Below are positions 1-9,221 of a stretch of 64,000 bases of DNA, one piece after another. The DNA is from Varunaivibrio sulfuroxidans (GTDB lineage: Bacteria; Pseudomonadota; Alphaproteobacteria; Rhodospirillales; Magnetovibrionaceae). The DNA lies in assembly GCF_029318635.1 (NCBI RefSeq), contig NZ_CP119676.1, positions 2,307,001-2,371,000 on the forward strand. The letters are read 5' to 3'. Below the pieces are notes generated by a model. That model was given only the letters and a program-made list of their open reading frames with translations. It did not search any database and was not told where the DNA came from. The first letter of the stretch is position 1. Each line of letters begins with the position of its first letter. The position numbers were made by a program, and so were the translations under genes.

Positions 1-1163
1 GTGATTTTTTCCGCGGCCATGAATTCACCGCCGACATTGCACTCGGCGATGAAGGCGAAGTCCTCGTCAAGCCGGCGGAGTTCGTCGTCGCATTTTTGGC
101 GCAACGCATCGACGTCGCCGCCGTTCGCGCTTTTTTTGAGAAAATCGATCTCGGCGTCGCGTTTCATGACTTCGAAGCGCATGCGGATTTCGTGAATGCG
201 ATCGTAGATGGTCTCCAGCTTGGTGGCTTTATCGACGACATATTCGGGCGTGACGACCTTGCCGCAATCGTGCAGCCAGGACGCCAAGTGCAGTTCGTAC
301 CAGTCGTCTTCGGTCATGGTGAAGTTCTCGAACGGCGGCGCGCTGCTTTCATGGGCGGCGCGCGCGATCATTTTCGCCAGTTCGGGGACCCGTTGACAAT
401 GCCCGCCGGTATAGGGGGATTTGGCGTCGATCGCCCCGCCGATGACTTGAATGAAGGCGTCGAGAAGCCGGCGTTGGGCGCAAAGCAGCAGTCGGTTGTC
501 GAGCGCCACCGCCGCCTGAGACGCCAGCGCCTCGATCAGGGGCTGGATTGCGGTGGGGAAGGCAATCGTGCATGCGCCGTCGGGGGACTGGGCATTGATC
601 AACTGCAGGACGCCGATGACCTTGCCTTGGTGATTTTTTAGGGGCACGTTGAGAAACGATTGAGAACGATATCCCGTCGCCTCGTCGAAACTTCGTGGTC
701 CGGAAAAATCGAACTGCGTCGTTTGATAGGCGTCGGGTATGTTGATTGTCTTGCCCGTCAAGGCGGCGTGGGCGGCGACGATGTCGTGGTTGGGTGCGCC
801 ACTGCCGGAAGCATATAGGGGAAGAGGGGGGAAGGGAATGTCTTTGCCGGTGGTGCCGCCTTTGGCGATCCCGAGGGAATCGGTGCGCATGATTTCGAAC
901 TTTAGGAGCGCGCCGTCCGGCGTGGGGCTAAAGACCTCGCTGGGGACGCCCTCCCTGTCAAAGACGGTGTCCAGGTTGCCGCGCAAATACAAAGTGCCGC
1001 CGTCGGCATTGCACATTGCCTTGGTTTCGAGAAGAATGCGTTCCATCAGACGGTGATGGTCGCGTTCCGCCGACAAGGCGATGCCGATCTCGATCAACTT
1101 GGCGAAATCGGCCTTGTTGTATGAGGCTTCGGCTTGGGTGGATTTCGATTTTGAGGCCGCCAT
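1..1163 (-). CDS. GAF domain plus HD-type phosphohydrolase (HD-GYP-like), C-terminus outside window
   Basis: The reading frame opens with ATG at 1163 and runs off the left edge without a stop, giving 387 visible codons. The first ~45 residues are helical. Residues ~45-210 have the layout of a GAF domain (SAERDHHRLMERILLETKA, then RSFLNVPLKNHQGKVIGVLQ). A phosphohydrolase domain begins at ~230 with the metal-binding signature of the HD-GYP family: H in GGHCQRVPELA, then HDCGK. Such proteins usually hydrolyse cyclic di-GMP and act in the cytoplasm, with the GAF domain as ligand sensor. The segment after HDCGK (YDRIHEIRMRFEVMKRDAE) differs from the usual HP..G..IL stretch, so this is a divergent HD-GYP subgroup; the GYP signature, if present, lies outside. 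It is divergent from ubiD. The family call is firm; the substrate is inferred. Confidence 0.85.
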   Translation of the reverse strand, partial: MAASKSKSTQAEASYNKADFAKLIEIGIALSAERDHHRLMERILLETKAMCNADGGTLYLRGNLDTVFDREGVPSEVFSPTPDGALLKFEIMRTDSLGIAKGGTTGKDIPFPPLPLYASGSGAPNHDIVAAHAALTGKTINIPDAYQTTQFDFSGPRSFDEATGYRSQSFLNVPLKNHQGKVIGVLQLINAQSPDGACTIAFPTAIQPLIEALASQAAVALDNRLLLCAQRRLLDAFIQVIGGAIDAKSPYTGGHCQRVPELAKMIARAAHESSAPPFENFTMTEDDWYELHLASWLHDCGKVVTPEYVVDKATKLETIYDRIHEIRMRFEVMKRDAEIDFLKKSANGGDVDALRQKCDDELRRLDEDFAFIAECNVGGEFMAAEKI

Positions 1164-1461
1164 GAAATTTTCTACCGTTCGGCGTGGAGGTCATCCCCGG
1201 CTTTGTGTCGTTGGTTGGGTGCGCTCTTTCGTTCCCGGGTCTTCGGAAAATGAAATATATATTATAGTTAGAATTATTCTACAGACAACACGTCCTGAAT
1301 CTAAAAAAGCAACCTTATGGCTCTGCCCAGATACGATGCTTTTTTTATTTCTTTCTTAAAATAAAAAAATAAAAAAATAAAATATTTCAATATATATTTT
1401 CAGATTCATATTGTAGCGATGATTGGTTAAGTGATTCTATACGGTGACGGGTGTACATAAA
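1164..1461. promoter_or_regulatory. AT-rich divergent intergenic region
   Basis: This 298-bp gap separates the divergent GAF/HD gene and ubiD. From about 1250 to 1440 it is strikingly AT-rich for this genome, with long A runs around 1358-1385. It should hold the promoters for both genes, but I could not identify a convincing -35/-10 pair. Confidence 0.5.
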
Positions 1462-2985
1462 ATGTCTTTTGATTCTTTGCGCGATTTCATGGAACGCCTG
1501 GAACGGGAAGGCCGTTTGGTCCGCGTCGGTGCGCCGGTTTCCACCGTTTTGGAAATGACCGAGATTCAAACCCGCCTGTTGGCGGAAAAAGGCCCGGCGG
1601 TGCTTTTTGAGAACGTGCTCGGCCCCGATGGGGCGTCGGCGGGGATGCCCGTTTTGGTCAACCTGTTCGGCACCGTGGAGCGGGTCGCCTGGGGGATGAA
1701 CCGTGCGCCGTCCGAGCTGCGCGAGGTAGGCGAGGTCTTGGCCTTCTTGCGCCAGCCCGAACCGCCCGGCGGCTGGCGCGCGGCGTTCGACATGTTACCG
1801 TTGCTCAAGACGGTGATGTCGATGAAGCCCAAGAAGGTTTCCAAAGCGCCGTGCCAGGATGTCGTGTTGTTGGGCGACGACGCCGATTTGACCAAACTGC
1901 CGGTACAGTCCTGCTGGCCGGGCGAACCCGCGCCGTTGATCACCTGGCCCCTGGTGGTCACGCGAGGACCGGAGGGCGGCGAAAAGGGCGGCGACAAGCG
2001 CGACGATTTCAATTTGGGCATTTACCGCATGCAGGTTACCGGGCCGCGCACGACCATCATGCGCTGGCTCAAGCATCGCGGCGGGGCGCAGCAATTCGCC
2101 CGCTGGAAGAAAAAATACGACACCCCGATGCCGCTGGCCGCCGTCATCGGCGCCGATCCGGGCACGGTGTTGGCGGCGGTCACCCCGGTGCCCGACACGT
2201 TGTCCGAATATCAATTCGCGGGCCTTCTGCGCGGCGAGAAGGTTGCCCTGGTGGACTGCAAGACCGTACCCCTGAAGGTGCCCGCCGGGGCCGAGATCGT
2301 GATCGAGGGGCATGTCTCGCTTGATGAGACCGCGCCCGAGGGACCTTACGGCGATCACACCGGATATTACAACGCGGTCGAACCGTTTCCGGTCTTTACC
2401 GTCAGCGCCATCACCATGCGCAAGGACCCGATTTACATGTCCACCTTCACCGGGCGGCCGCCCGACGAACCGTCGGTCCTGGGCGAGGCCCTCAACGAGG
2501 TCTTTATTCCCCTGTTTCAGCAGCAATTTCCCGAAATCGTCGATTTCTGGCTGCCGCCCGAGGCGTGCTCCTATCGGGTTGCGGTGGTATCGATGAAGAA
2601 GGCTTATCCCGGTCACGCCAAGCGGGTGATGATGGGGGTGTGGTCGTACCTGCGTCAGTTCATGTACACCAAGTTCGTCATCGTCGTCGATGACGACATC
2701 AATGCCCGCGACTGGAACGACGTCTGGTGGGCGCTATCGACCAACGTCGATCCCGTGCGCGACGTGACCATGGTGGAGCGCACGCCGATCGACTATCTTG
2801 ACTTCGCCTCGCCCGAAAGCGGCCTGGGATCGAAGATGGGGATCGACGCCACGGCGAAAATCGGGGCCGAAACCCACCGCGAGTGGGGGCGGAAAATCCG
2901 CATGGATCAAGATGTTGTCGATGAGGTGACGCGCAAATGGGAAGCCTACGGCCTGCCCGGGGCGGGCAAGCCGATCTGGAAATAA
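1462..2985 (+). CDS. ubiD: UbiD family decarboxylase
   Basis: A 507-residue protein of the UbiD family, prenylated-FMN-dependent decarboxylases. In the classical case UbiD decarboxylates 3-polyprenyl-4-hydroxybenzoate in ubiquinone synthesis. The N-terminus ([21 protein letters not shown]) and the stretches [23 protein letters not shown] and [11 protein letters not shown] carry the Asn, His and Glu that bind Mn and prFMN in this family. Length matches the family (about 490-510). ATG 1462 is preferred to an in-frame GTG at 1444 because homologues begin at SFDSLRDF; neither has a good Shine-Dalgarno. No ubiX is adjacent, so UbiD proper is likely but another decarboxylase of the family cannot be excluded. 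Confidence 0.9.
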   Translation: MSFDSLRDFMERLEREGRLVRVGAPVSTVLEMTEIQTRLLAEKGPAVLFENVLGPDGASAGMPVLVNLFGTVERVAWGMNRAPSELREVGEVLAFLRQPEPPGGWRAAFDMLPLLKTVMSMKPKKVSKAPCQDVVLLGDDADLTKLPVQSCWPGEPAPLITWPLVVTRGPEGGEKGGDKRDDFNLGIYRMQVTGPRTTIMRWLKHRGGAQQFARWKKKYDTPMPLAAVIGADPGTVLAAVTPVPDTLSEYQFAGLLRGEKVALVDCKTVPLKVPAGAEIVIEGHVSLDETAPEGPYGDHTGYYNAVEPFPVFTVSAITMRKDPIYMSTFTGRPPDEPSVLGEALNEVFIPLFQQQFPEIVDFWLPPEACSYRVAVVSMKKAYPGHAKRVMMGVWSYLRQFMYTKFVIVVDDDINARDWNDVWWALSTNVDPVRDVTMVERTPIDYLDFASPESGLGSKMGIDATAKIGAETHREWGRKIRMDQDVVDEVTRKWEAYGLPGAGKPIWK

Positions 2986-3158
2986 CCGCCGGTTCTTTAT
3001 TCCCGCCCCTATGCGCCGCCCGTGCGATGACGATATCGGCGCACGGCTCGTATTGACGCGCGGCGTGGGGCGGCCTACCTTCCGCCTTCCGCGTCCGCTT
3101 TTTGCATGCATCCGCGTGCGGCGTGTTGTTTGGTCCTTTTTTTGTGTAGGTTCGCCCC

Positions 3159-4772
3159 ATGTCGCCCTCTCTGCCCCTTTCCGTCACGCCCCGGTTGCGC
3201 GAATTGGCGCAAAACGCCAACGCCTGGCCCTTCGTCGAGGCCCGCGCCCTGCTTAAGCATATCGGCGGGAAAACACCGGAAAAAGGCTATGCCCTGTTCG
3301 AAACCGGGTACGGCCCGTCGGGCCTGCCGCACATCGGCACCTTCGGCGAGGTGGCGCGCACCACCATGGTGCGCCACGCCTTCATGACCTTAAGCGATAT
3401 TCCGACCCGCCAGTTCGCCTTTTCCGACGACATGGACGGCCTGCGCAAGGTGCCCGACAACATTCCCAACAAGGACATGGTGCGCGAACACCTGGGCAAG
3501 CCGCTGACGGCGATCCCCGACCCGTTCGGCACCCATGAAAGTTTCGGCCATCACAACAATGCCCGGCTGTGCGCCTTTCTCGACGACTTCGGCTTCGACT
3601 ACGAATTCAAAAGCGCCACCGCGGAATACAAATCCGGCGCTTTCGACGCCGCCTTGCTCGGCGTTCTGACGCATTTCGACGCGGTGCTCAACGTCGTCCT
3701 GCCGACCCTGGGGGCGGAACGACGCGCCACCTACAGCCCCTTTTTGCCGATTTGCGAGAAGACCGGACGGGTGCTTCAGGTGCCGGTTTTGGAACGCAAC
3801 GTAGACGCCGGCACCATCGTCTATCAAGGCGAAGACGGCCGCCGGGTCGAAACGCCGGTTACCGGTGGGCGCTGCAAGTTGCAGTGGAAGGCCGATTGGG
3901 CGATGCGCTGGGTGGCGCTTGGCGTCGATTACGAGATGTCGGGCAAGGATTTGATCGATTCGGTTAAACTGTCGAGCAAGATCGCCCGCGTTTTGGGCGG
4001 TCGTCCGCCGGTCAACCTGACCTATGAGCTGTTTCTCGACGACAAGGGCGAGAAAATTTCCAAATCCCGGGGCAACGGCCTGTCGATGGAGGAATGGCTA
4101 CGCTATGCGCCGCCCGAAAGCCTGTCCTTGTTCATGTACCAAAAACCGAAGGCCGCCAAGCGGCTGTACTTCGACGTCATTCCGCGCACGGTGGACGACT
4201 ATCTGGCGCACCTCGCCGCCTTTCCCGGCCAGGACGAGGCCAAGCAGCTGGGCAATCCGGTTTGGCATATTCACGCCGGAACCCCGCCCGAGGAAGACGC
4301 CCGGCTGACGTTCGGCATCCTGCTCAATCTCGCCGGCGTCTGCCATGCCGAGGACAAGGATGTGCTATGGCGCTACATCACGCGCTACCGCCCCGATGCG
4401 ACGCCTCAAAACGCGCCCTTGTTGGACCGTTTGGTGGGCTACGCGGTGACCTATTATCAGGATTTCGTCAAACCCGCGGCGAAGTGTCGCCCCGCCGGGG
4501 CCGAGGAGAAGGTGGCCCTGGGCGAACTGGCCGACGCCCTTAGGGCGCTGCCCGAAGACGCCAGCGCCGAGGCCATCCAGGCCGAGGTCTACGAAATCGG
4601 CAAGCGCCACGCCTGTTTTTCCGACCTCAAGGCGTGGTTCCGGGCGCTTTACGAGATCCTGCTCGGTCAATCCCAGGGGCCGCGCATGGGCTCGTTCATC
4701 GCCCTGTACGGCATCGGCGAGACCCTGAGCCTGATCGAAAACGCCCTCGCCGACAAACACCTGGACGCCTAG
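3159..4772 (+). CDS. lysK: Lysyl-tRNA synthetase, class I
   Basis: A 537-residue class I LysRS, which charges tRNA-Lys. This form is typical of archaea and alphaproteobacteria and replaces the class II LysS. The HIGH motif appears as PHIGT (residues 57-61) in [15 protein letters not shown] and the KMSKS motif as KISKS (299-303). Between them is the Rossmann catalytic core with the family stretches [16 protein letters not shown] and [23 protein letters not shown]. The C-terminal ~200 residues form the helical anticodon-binding part. It is preceded by a 173-bp gap with no obvious promoter and followed by a 373-bp gap. Housekeeping gene with no oddities. Confidence 0.95.
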   Translation: MSPSLPLSVTPRLRELAQNANAWPFVEARALLKHIGGKTPEKGYALFETGYGPSGLPHIGTFGEVARTTMVRHAFMTLSDIPTRQFAFSDDMDGLRKVPDNIPNKDMVREHLGKPLTAIPDPFGTHESFGHHNNARLCAFLDDFGFDYEFKSATAEYKSGAFDAALLGVLTHFDAVLNVVLPTLGAERRATYSPFLPICEKTGRVLQVPVLERNVDAGTIVYQGEDGRRVETPVTGGRCKLQWKADWAMRWVALGVDYEMSGKDLIDSVKLSSKIARVLGGRPPVNLTYELFLDDKGEKISKSRGNGLSMEEWLRYAPPESLSLFMYQKPKAAKRLYFDVIPRTVDDYLAHLAAFPGQDEAKQLGNPVWHIHAGTPPEEDARLTFGILLNLAGVCHAEDKDVLWRYITRYRPDATPQNAPLLDRLVGYAVTYYQDFVKPAAKCRPAGAEEKVALGELADALRALPEDASAEAIQAEVYEIGKRHACFSDLKAWFRALYEILLGQSQGPRMGSFIALYGIGETLSLIENALADKHLDA

Positions 4773-4856
4773 CCCGCGCCGCCCCTGCGTGCGGGGCTCC
4801 CCCTCGGCGCCGGCAAAGGGGCGGTTGTATGGGAAGGCCGTATTAGGAATATTATC

Positions 4857-4885
4857 TTGACATCTGGCGTGTGTTGGCCTAGGAT
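4857..4885 (+). promoter_or_regulatory. Predicted sigma70 promoter for the downstream peptidoglycan-binding gene
   Basis: TTGACA at 4857-4862, a 17-bp spacer, then TAGGAT at 4880-4885. This is close to the consensus and lies about 260 bp upstream of the next gene. A terminator-like hairpin sits between the two. Confidence 0.6.
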
Positions 4886-4986
4886 GCGCGCGCATGGTGC
4901 CCACGCTCAAACGCGTGAACGGGCCGTCCGGTTTCTTCGCATCCTCGTTTCTTCGGGGGGCTCGGCGATAACCCGTTTTTTTCCAG

Positions 4987-5017
4987 GCTCCCTCTTTGAG
5001 GGGGCTTCTCTCTTTTT
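4987..5017 (+). terminator. Terminator/attenuator-like hairpin in a leader
   Basis: GCTCCCTC (4987-4994), a TTT loop, then GAGGGGGC (4998-5005), pairing with one G-T wobble. It is followed by TTCTCTCTTTTT. It stands downstream of the promoter at 4857 and upstream of the start at 5146. It could therefore be an attenuator for that gene, or the late terminator of lysK. Confidence 0.5.
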
Positions 5018-5145
5018 GATGGAGGGGGATGGGACGGCGGAGTGGCGGATAACACTTTATCTTCGGCTTTGTATTGACCGGCGCGCGGCCGGCTGACGGG
5101 CGTCTTCCCGCCGCGACCTCGCGCGCCCTGAACGGAGACGTATCC

Positions 5146-6409
5146 ATGTCGTTGTCGAGATTCGCGCCGAGCTTTTCCACGAAAGCCATTTTCCCCCGCC
5201 CGCTGAAATTTACCCGCCCGCTCGCGGCCAATACATCCGCCGATCGCACCGACGTGCGGGATGCGAAAACCCTGTTGGCCGGTCTCGGGTTCTACGCCCC
5301 GCCCGACTGGGGGGTGACCGGCTATCCCGACCGCGCCCTATTCGACGCCATCCGGGGCTATCAAAAATCGCAAGGGCTGAGCGTGGACGGGGTGATCAAG
5401 CCCGGGGGCGAGACGGAAGCGTCCTTGCGCGCGCTTCAGGAATCGGCGGGTCGGGGCGGCGTGGGCGCATCTCCGATCGAATCTGCGGACGCGATACATG
5501 CCGTCAACGGTCGTCCGGCCAAAACCATGGAGTATTCCGGGACCAGGCCGCACATCGAAGGCGCGCCGAGTTTCGGCGAGAAAGGGCGCGCCGGGGTTCT
5601 TAACCTTGCTGAACGGAAGGACGGCCGCGCCCCCGCCACGGGCGGGAATTTGGTGCGCCGGGCGGGGATAACCCCTCCCTCGCCGTCCGAACGGAAAAAG
5701 ATCGCGCCGCCGCTTGATCCCTCGGATTCTCTATCCGCGGACACCACGCCCGCGTGTCCCGTGCCCGCCAATAAAAAGAATTGGATGGCCCGCCATCACC
5801 AGGAAAAAAATTGGAACGCGTTCCATGAGGTTACGAGCGCCGACAAAGGGTTGGGCGAGCGGGTGCAATACACCCTCCAGGAAATTTTCGGCCAGGAAGG
5901 CGCCATGACCTCGCGCGCCAACGGCACCACGGCAGGCATGCAGCCCGGAACGCTCAACGGCCTGATCAAGGGCGGATATGTCAAAAACATACCGCTCAAC
6001 ACATCCCCGCGGGACCTATCCTTGGAACAGATGCGCGATGCCTATAAGGGGTTTTTCGACGAAACGTTCAAGGCGCTGGGGGGGGTAAAAGCCCTGAACC
6101 GCATCCACGACAAACGGGCCGCCGCCGTGTTGGGCGACGCCTTGTTCAGCCACGGCACCGCTTTGGGTACACTGGCCGTTCAAAAGGGGATCAACGCGGT
6201 CCGCCCCGGCCTGCTCGGCACGCCGGACGGCATCCCCCGGGAGCAAGACGTTGCAAGCCCTCGACGCGTTGACCGCCGATCCCAAAACGCGGGACGCGAC
6301 GCTGAACGCCATCGCGGACGCCCGGTGGGAGGTGGTCAAAAGCGATCCTAACTATCTTAAGACGGGGAAAAAAGGCTGGAGGGACCGCATTGATTATTAC
6401 CGTCCATAG
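5146..6409 (+). pseudogene. Peptidoglycan-binding / GH108-like protein, frameshifted near its end
   Basis: From ATG 5146 the frame encodes a PG_binding_1-like domain at residues ~30-90 (DAKTLLAGLGFYAPPDWGVTG, then GYQKSQGLSVDGVI). A low-complexity linker follows, then from ~200 a segment resembling GH108 muramidases and their PG_binding_3 tail. FGQEGAMTSRANG may correspond to the catalytic HEGG stretch, with the Glu kept; ALNRIHDKRAAAVLGDALF follows. In the starting frame the last ~40 residues become arginine-rich nonsense ending at 6351. Deleting one C from the run at 6234-6238 restores a typical tail (LQALDALTADPKTRD, then SDPNYLKTGKKGWRDRIDY) ending at 6409. So there is a +1 frameshift in a C5 run, either real or a sequencing error. 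The role would be cell-wall binding or hydrolysis; catalysis is uncertain. Confidence 0.75.
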
Positions 6410-6437
6410 AGTCGGAGTTACCATGAATGCGAGTCTT

Positions 6438-7058
6438 TTATTTATGCCAATATTGGCTGGAATTATAAAGTGGATTGGTCAAATCTTGTGGCCTACCAAG
6501 GCCTGATACGGCATACCAGCCGTATTTCCCTTTACGGGCGAGGACGCTAATATTCGAGTTGAGGGACGGCTGCGTGCAGCGTTTGTAGGTAGCGTTGCAG
6601 GTTTCGATGTAGATCGCGACGTCGCCCGCTTTAATGCCGAAGACATTGAATCTCTCCGCCGGTACGTCGTAGGGCGCGAACCGGCGCACGGAAACGATGC
6701 GGTAAGCGATCTTCATCATCGTATCCGACGCGGTGAACGGTTTGCGCGTCTTGGGATCGGCCTTGCCATAGGCGATGTCTTGGAGTTTCCAGTCATGGCG
6801 TGCCTCGACCGCGACGATCGTTTCGGCCACGCACAAGGGTGTATCGACCCGCCCGATGCAGGTGCTCTCGCTCTGGGCGTCCGTTTGTCCGATGATGCGA
6901 AACCGCCCGTTGACGTCCACCATCGGCCTGCCGGAGATCTTATCGGGTGCGGCGGACGCGTCGCCGGGCGCCGCGCCCCCCGCACGGGCCGCCCCGGCGC
7001 AAAGAAGGACGACGGCGGCGGACGCGAGGAAGGTGGCGGAAGAAGGAATTTTCATCAT
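6438..7058 (-). CDS. Secreted protein of unknown function, tandem paralogue 1 (last in the row)
   Basis: 206 residues with a type I signal peptide (MMKIPSSATFLASAAVVLLC, cleavage likely after AGAARA). The mature part has four conserved cysteines in two pairs, CIGRVDTPLC and ETCNATYKRC, probably disulphides in the periplasm. I do not recognise the family. It is the most diverged of four tandem copies: the middle (residues ~80-115) reads VEARHDWKLQDIAYG and TASDTMMKIAYR where the others have TERQDMQLQD and SDIGSKVGYR. Its C-terminus, however, matches copies 3 and 4 apart from the penultimate residue. It is transcribed last in the row and converges on the frameshifted GH108-like gene 28 bp away. 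Transcription from upstream of copy 4 is likely. Confidence 0.8.
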   Translation of the reverse strand: MMKIPSSATFLASAAVVLLCAGAARAGGAAPGDASAAPDKISGRPMVDVNGRFRIIGQTDAQSESTCIGRVDTPLCVAETIVAVEARHDWKLQDIAYGKADPKTRKPFTASDTMMKIAYRIVSVRRFAPYDVPAERFNVFGIKAGDVAIYIETCNATYKRCTQPSLNSNISVLARKGKYGWYAVSGLGRPQDLTNPLYNSSQYWHK

Positions 7059-7108
7059 GGCGAAATTCTCCCTTAACGTTGTCTCCGCGATGGCGGGTTC
7101 TCGGCGCG

Positions 7109-7726
7109 TTATTTATGCCAATATTGGCTGGAGTTATAGCGTGGGTCGGTTAGGTCTCTCTGGTCCCCGACGCCGACGACGGCATGCCAGCCGTATTTCC
7201 CTTTACGGGCGAGCACGCTGAAATCCGATTTAAGGGACGGCTGCGTGCAGCGTTTGTAGGTGGCGTTGCAGGTTTCGATGTAGATCGCGACGTCGCCCGC
7301 TTTAATGCCGAAGACATTGAATCTCTCCGCCGGCACGTCGTAGGGCGCGAACCGGCGCACGGAAACGATGCGGTAGCCGACTTTCGAGCCTATGTCCGAG
7401 GTGAACGGCTTGCGCGTCTTGGGGTCGGCCTTGCCATAGGCGATGTCTTGAAGTTGCATATCTTGGCGTTCTGTGGCCGCGACGGCCGTTTCGGCCACGC
7501 ACAAGGGCGTATCGACCCGACCGATGCAGGTGCTCTCGCTCTGGGTGTCCGTTTGTCCGATGATGCGAAACCGCCCGTTGACGTCCACCATCGGCCTGCC
7601 GGAGATCTTATCGGGTGCGGCGGACGCGCCGCCAGGCGCCGCACCCCCCGCACGGGCCGCTCCGGCGCAAAGAAGGACGACGGCGGCGGACGCGAGGAAG
7701 GTGGCGGAAGAAGGAATTTTCATCAT
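7109..7726 (-). CDS. Secreted protein of unknown function, tandem paralogue 2
   Basis: 205 residues, with the same signal peptide and four cysteines as its neighbours. The first ~165 residues are identical to copy 3. The last ~40 differ: SLKSDFSVLARKGKYGWHAV and GVGDQRDLTDPRYNSSQ, where the others have SLNSNI and GLGRPQDLTNPLYNSS. The 50-bp spacers on both sides are nearly identical, so the whole unit repeats with a 668-bp period. No function can be assigned. The secreted location and cysteine pairs are visible; everything else is unknown. Confidence 0.8.
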   Translation of the reverse strand: MMKIPSSATFLASAAVVLLCAGAARAGGAAPGGASAAPDKISGRPMVDVNGRFRIIGQTDTQSESTCIGRVDTPLCVAETAVAATERQDMQLQDIAYGKADPKTRKPFTSDIGSKVGYRIVSVRRFAPYDVPAERFNVFGIKAGDVAIYIETCNATYKRCTQPSLKSDFSVLARKGKYGWHAVVGVGDQRDLTDPRYNSSQYWHK

Positions 7727-7776
7727 GGCGAAATTCTCCCTTAACGTTGTCTCCGCGATGGCGGGTTCTCGGCGCG

Positions 7777-8394
7777 TTATTTACGCCAATATTGGCTGGA
7801 GTTATAAAGTGGATTGGTCAAATCTTGTGGCCTACCAAGGCCTGATACGGCATACCAGCCGTATTTCCCTTTACGGGCGAGCACGCTAATATTCGAGTTG
7901 AGGGACGGCTGCGTGCAGCGTTTGTAGGTGGCGTTGCAGGTTTCGATGTAGATCGCGACGTCGCCCGCTTTAATGCCGAAGACATTGAATCTCTCCGCCG
8001 GCACGTCGTAGGGCGCGAACCGGCGCACGGAAACGATGCGGTAGCCGACTTTCGAGCCTATGTCCGAGGTGAACGGCTTGCGCGTCTTGGGGTCGGCCTT
8101 GCCATAGGCGATGTCTTGAAGTTGCATATCTTGGCGTTCTGTGGCCGCGACGGCCGTTTCGGCCACGCACAAGGGCGTATCGACCCGACCGATGCAGGTG
8201 CTCTCGCTCTGGGTGTCCGTTTGTCCGATGATGCGAAACCGCCCGTTGACGTCCACCATCGGCCTGCCGGAGATCTTATCGGGTGCGGCGGACGCGCCGC
8301 CAGGCGCCGCACCCCCCGCACGGGCCGCTCCGGCGCAAAGAAGGACGACGGCGGCGGACGCGAGGAAGGTGGCGGAAGAAGGAATTTTCATCAT
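7777..8394 (-). CDS. Secreted protein of unknown function, tandem paralogue 3
   Basis: 205 residues. Its N-terminal and central parts match copy 2 and its C-terminus matches copy 4, ending in SSQYWRK. This mosaic pattern suggests recombination within the array. Signal peptide, AGAARA cleavage region and the two cysteine pairs are as in the other copies. It is separated by 50 bp from copies 2 and 4, consistent with one transcript. Function unknown. Confidence 0.8.
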   Translation of the reverse strand: MMKIPSSATFLASAAVVLLCAGAARAGGAAPGGASAAPDKISGRPMVDVNGRFRIIGQTDTQSESTCIGRVDTPLCVAETAVAATERQDMQLQDIAYGKADPKTRKPFTSDIGSKVGYRIVSVRRFAPYDVPAERFNVFGIKAGDVAIYIETCNATYKRCTQPSLNSNISVLARKGKYGWYAVSGLGRPQDLTNPLYNSSQYWRK

Positions 8395-8444
8395 GGCGAA
8401 ATTCTCCCTTAACGTTGTCTCCGCGATGGCGGGTTCTCGGCGCG

Positions 8445-9086
8445 TTATTTACGCCAATATTGGCTGGAGTTATAAAGTGGATTGGTCAAATCTTGTGGCC
8501 TACCAAGGCCTGATACGGCATACCAGCCGTATTTCCCTTTACGGGCGAGCACGCTAATATTCGAGTTGAGGGACGGCTGCGTGCAGCGTTTGTAGGTGGC
8601 GTTGCAGGTTTCGATGTAGATCGCGACGTCGCCCGCTTTAATGCCGAAGACATTGAATCTCTCCGCCGGCACGTCGTAGGGCGCGAACCGGCGCACGGAA
8701 ACGATGCGGTAGCCGACTTTCGAGCCTATGTCCGAGGTGAACGGCTTGCGCGTCTTGGGGTCGGCCTTGCCATAGGCGATGTCTTGAAGTTGCATATCTT
8801 GGCGTTCTGTGGCCGCGACGGCCGTTTCGGCCACGCACAAGGGCGTATCGACCCGACCGATGCAGGTGCTCTCGCTCTGGGCGTCCGTTTGTCCGATGAT
8901 GCGAAACCGCCCGTTGACGTCCACCATCGGCCTGCCGGAGATCTTATCGGGTGCGGCGGACGCGCCGCCGGGCGCCGCACCCCCCGCACGGGCCGCCCCG
9001 GCGCAAAGAAGGACGACGCTGAGGAGGCACACGGTGGCGAACGCAATCCCCATGGAGTAAAATAGGGCTTTTATCATCACAAACAT
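8445..9086 (-). CDS. Secreted protein of unknown function, tandem paralogue 4 (first transcribed)
   Basis: The promoter-proximal copy. The mature protein matches copy 3 except for Ala instead of Thr in GQTDAQSES, but the signal peptide has a different first half (MFVMIKALFYSMGIAFATVCLL) joined to the common VVLLCAGAARA. The frame stays open to a TTG at 9113. ATG 9086 or ATG 9077 is more plausible, and AGGG lies just upstream. The different 5' end marks the true left border of the repeat unit and suggests that copies 1-3 arose by duplication with a second signal-peptide version. Function unknown. Confidence 0.75.
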   Translation of the reverse strand: MFVMIKALFYSMGIAFATVCLLSVVLLCAGAARAGGAAPGGASAAPDKISGRPMVDVNGRFRIIGQTDAQSESTCIGRVDTPLCVAETAVAATERQDMQLQDIAYGKADPKTRKPFTSDIGSKVGYRIVSVRRFAPYDVPAERFNVFGIKAGDVAIYIETCNATYKRCTQPSLNSNISVLARKGKYGWYAVSGLGRPQDLTNPLYNSSQYWRK

Positions 9087-9178
9087 ATACCCTGATCGTG
9101 GCGACGGTAGCAAGCCGTGGACCGGGGTGTATGCGCCGGCAAGGGGGCGGCGGGTTTTCCGCCTAACCTACGCTTAAA

Positions 9179-9221
9179 TTCATCTCCGCCAGACGCACCG
9201 GATTAAGAGGTCCCGACCCTA
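9179..9221 (-). repeat. Diverged copy of the palindromic repeat found at 39.1 kb
   Basis: The 43 bases beginning TTCATCTCCGCCAGACGCA and continuing through AAGAGGTCC to CCCTA match the reverse complement of part of the hairpin at 39103-39160 with about seven differences. The other arm is strongly decayed here. It overlaps the stop region of msrQ (9203), whose last codons lie inside it. Confidence 0.5.

Larger units (their letters stand above)
6438..9010. repeat. Tandem array of four ~668-bp gene-sized repeats
   Basis: Each unit holds one ~205-codon gene plus a 50-bp spacer containing a segment like AACGTTGTCTCCGCGATGG. Unit starts at 6438, 7109, 7777 and 8445 give periods of 671, 668 and 668 bp. 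Units 2 and 3 are almost identical at the DNA level; unit 1 is more diverged in its centre; unit 4 lacks the common 5' end. Confidence 0.95.

Noticed and set aside
96..641. Open frame of 181 codons on the plus strand at the left edge
   Set aside because: It is antisense to the GAF/HD gene, whose domains are clear on the minus strand.
1795..2616. Long minus-strand frame opposite ubiD
   Set aside because: Shadow frame of ubiD caused by high third-position GC; no domain.
6438..9086. Lipoproteins, because of the Cys in VVLLC
   Set aside because: The residue before Cys is Leu, not Gly/Ala/Ser, and a good AGAARA signal-peptidase I site follows.
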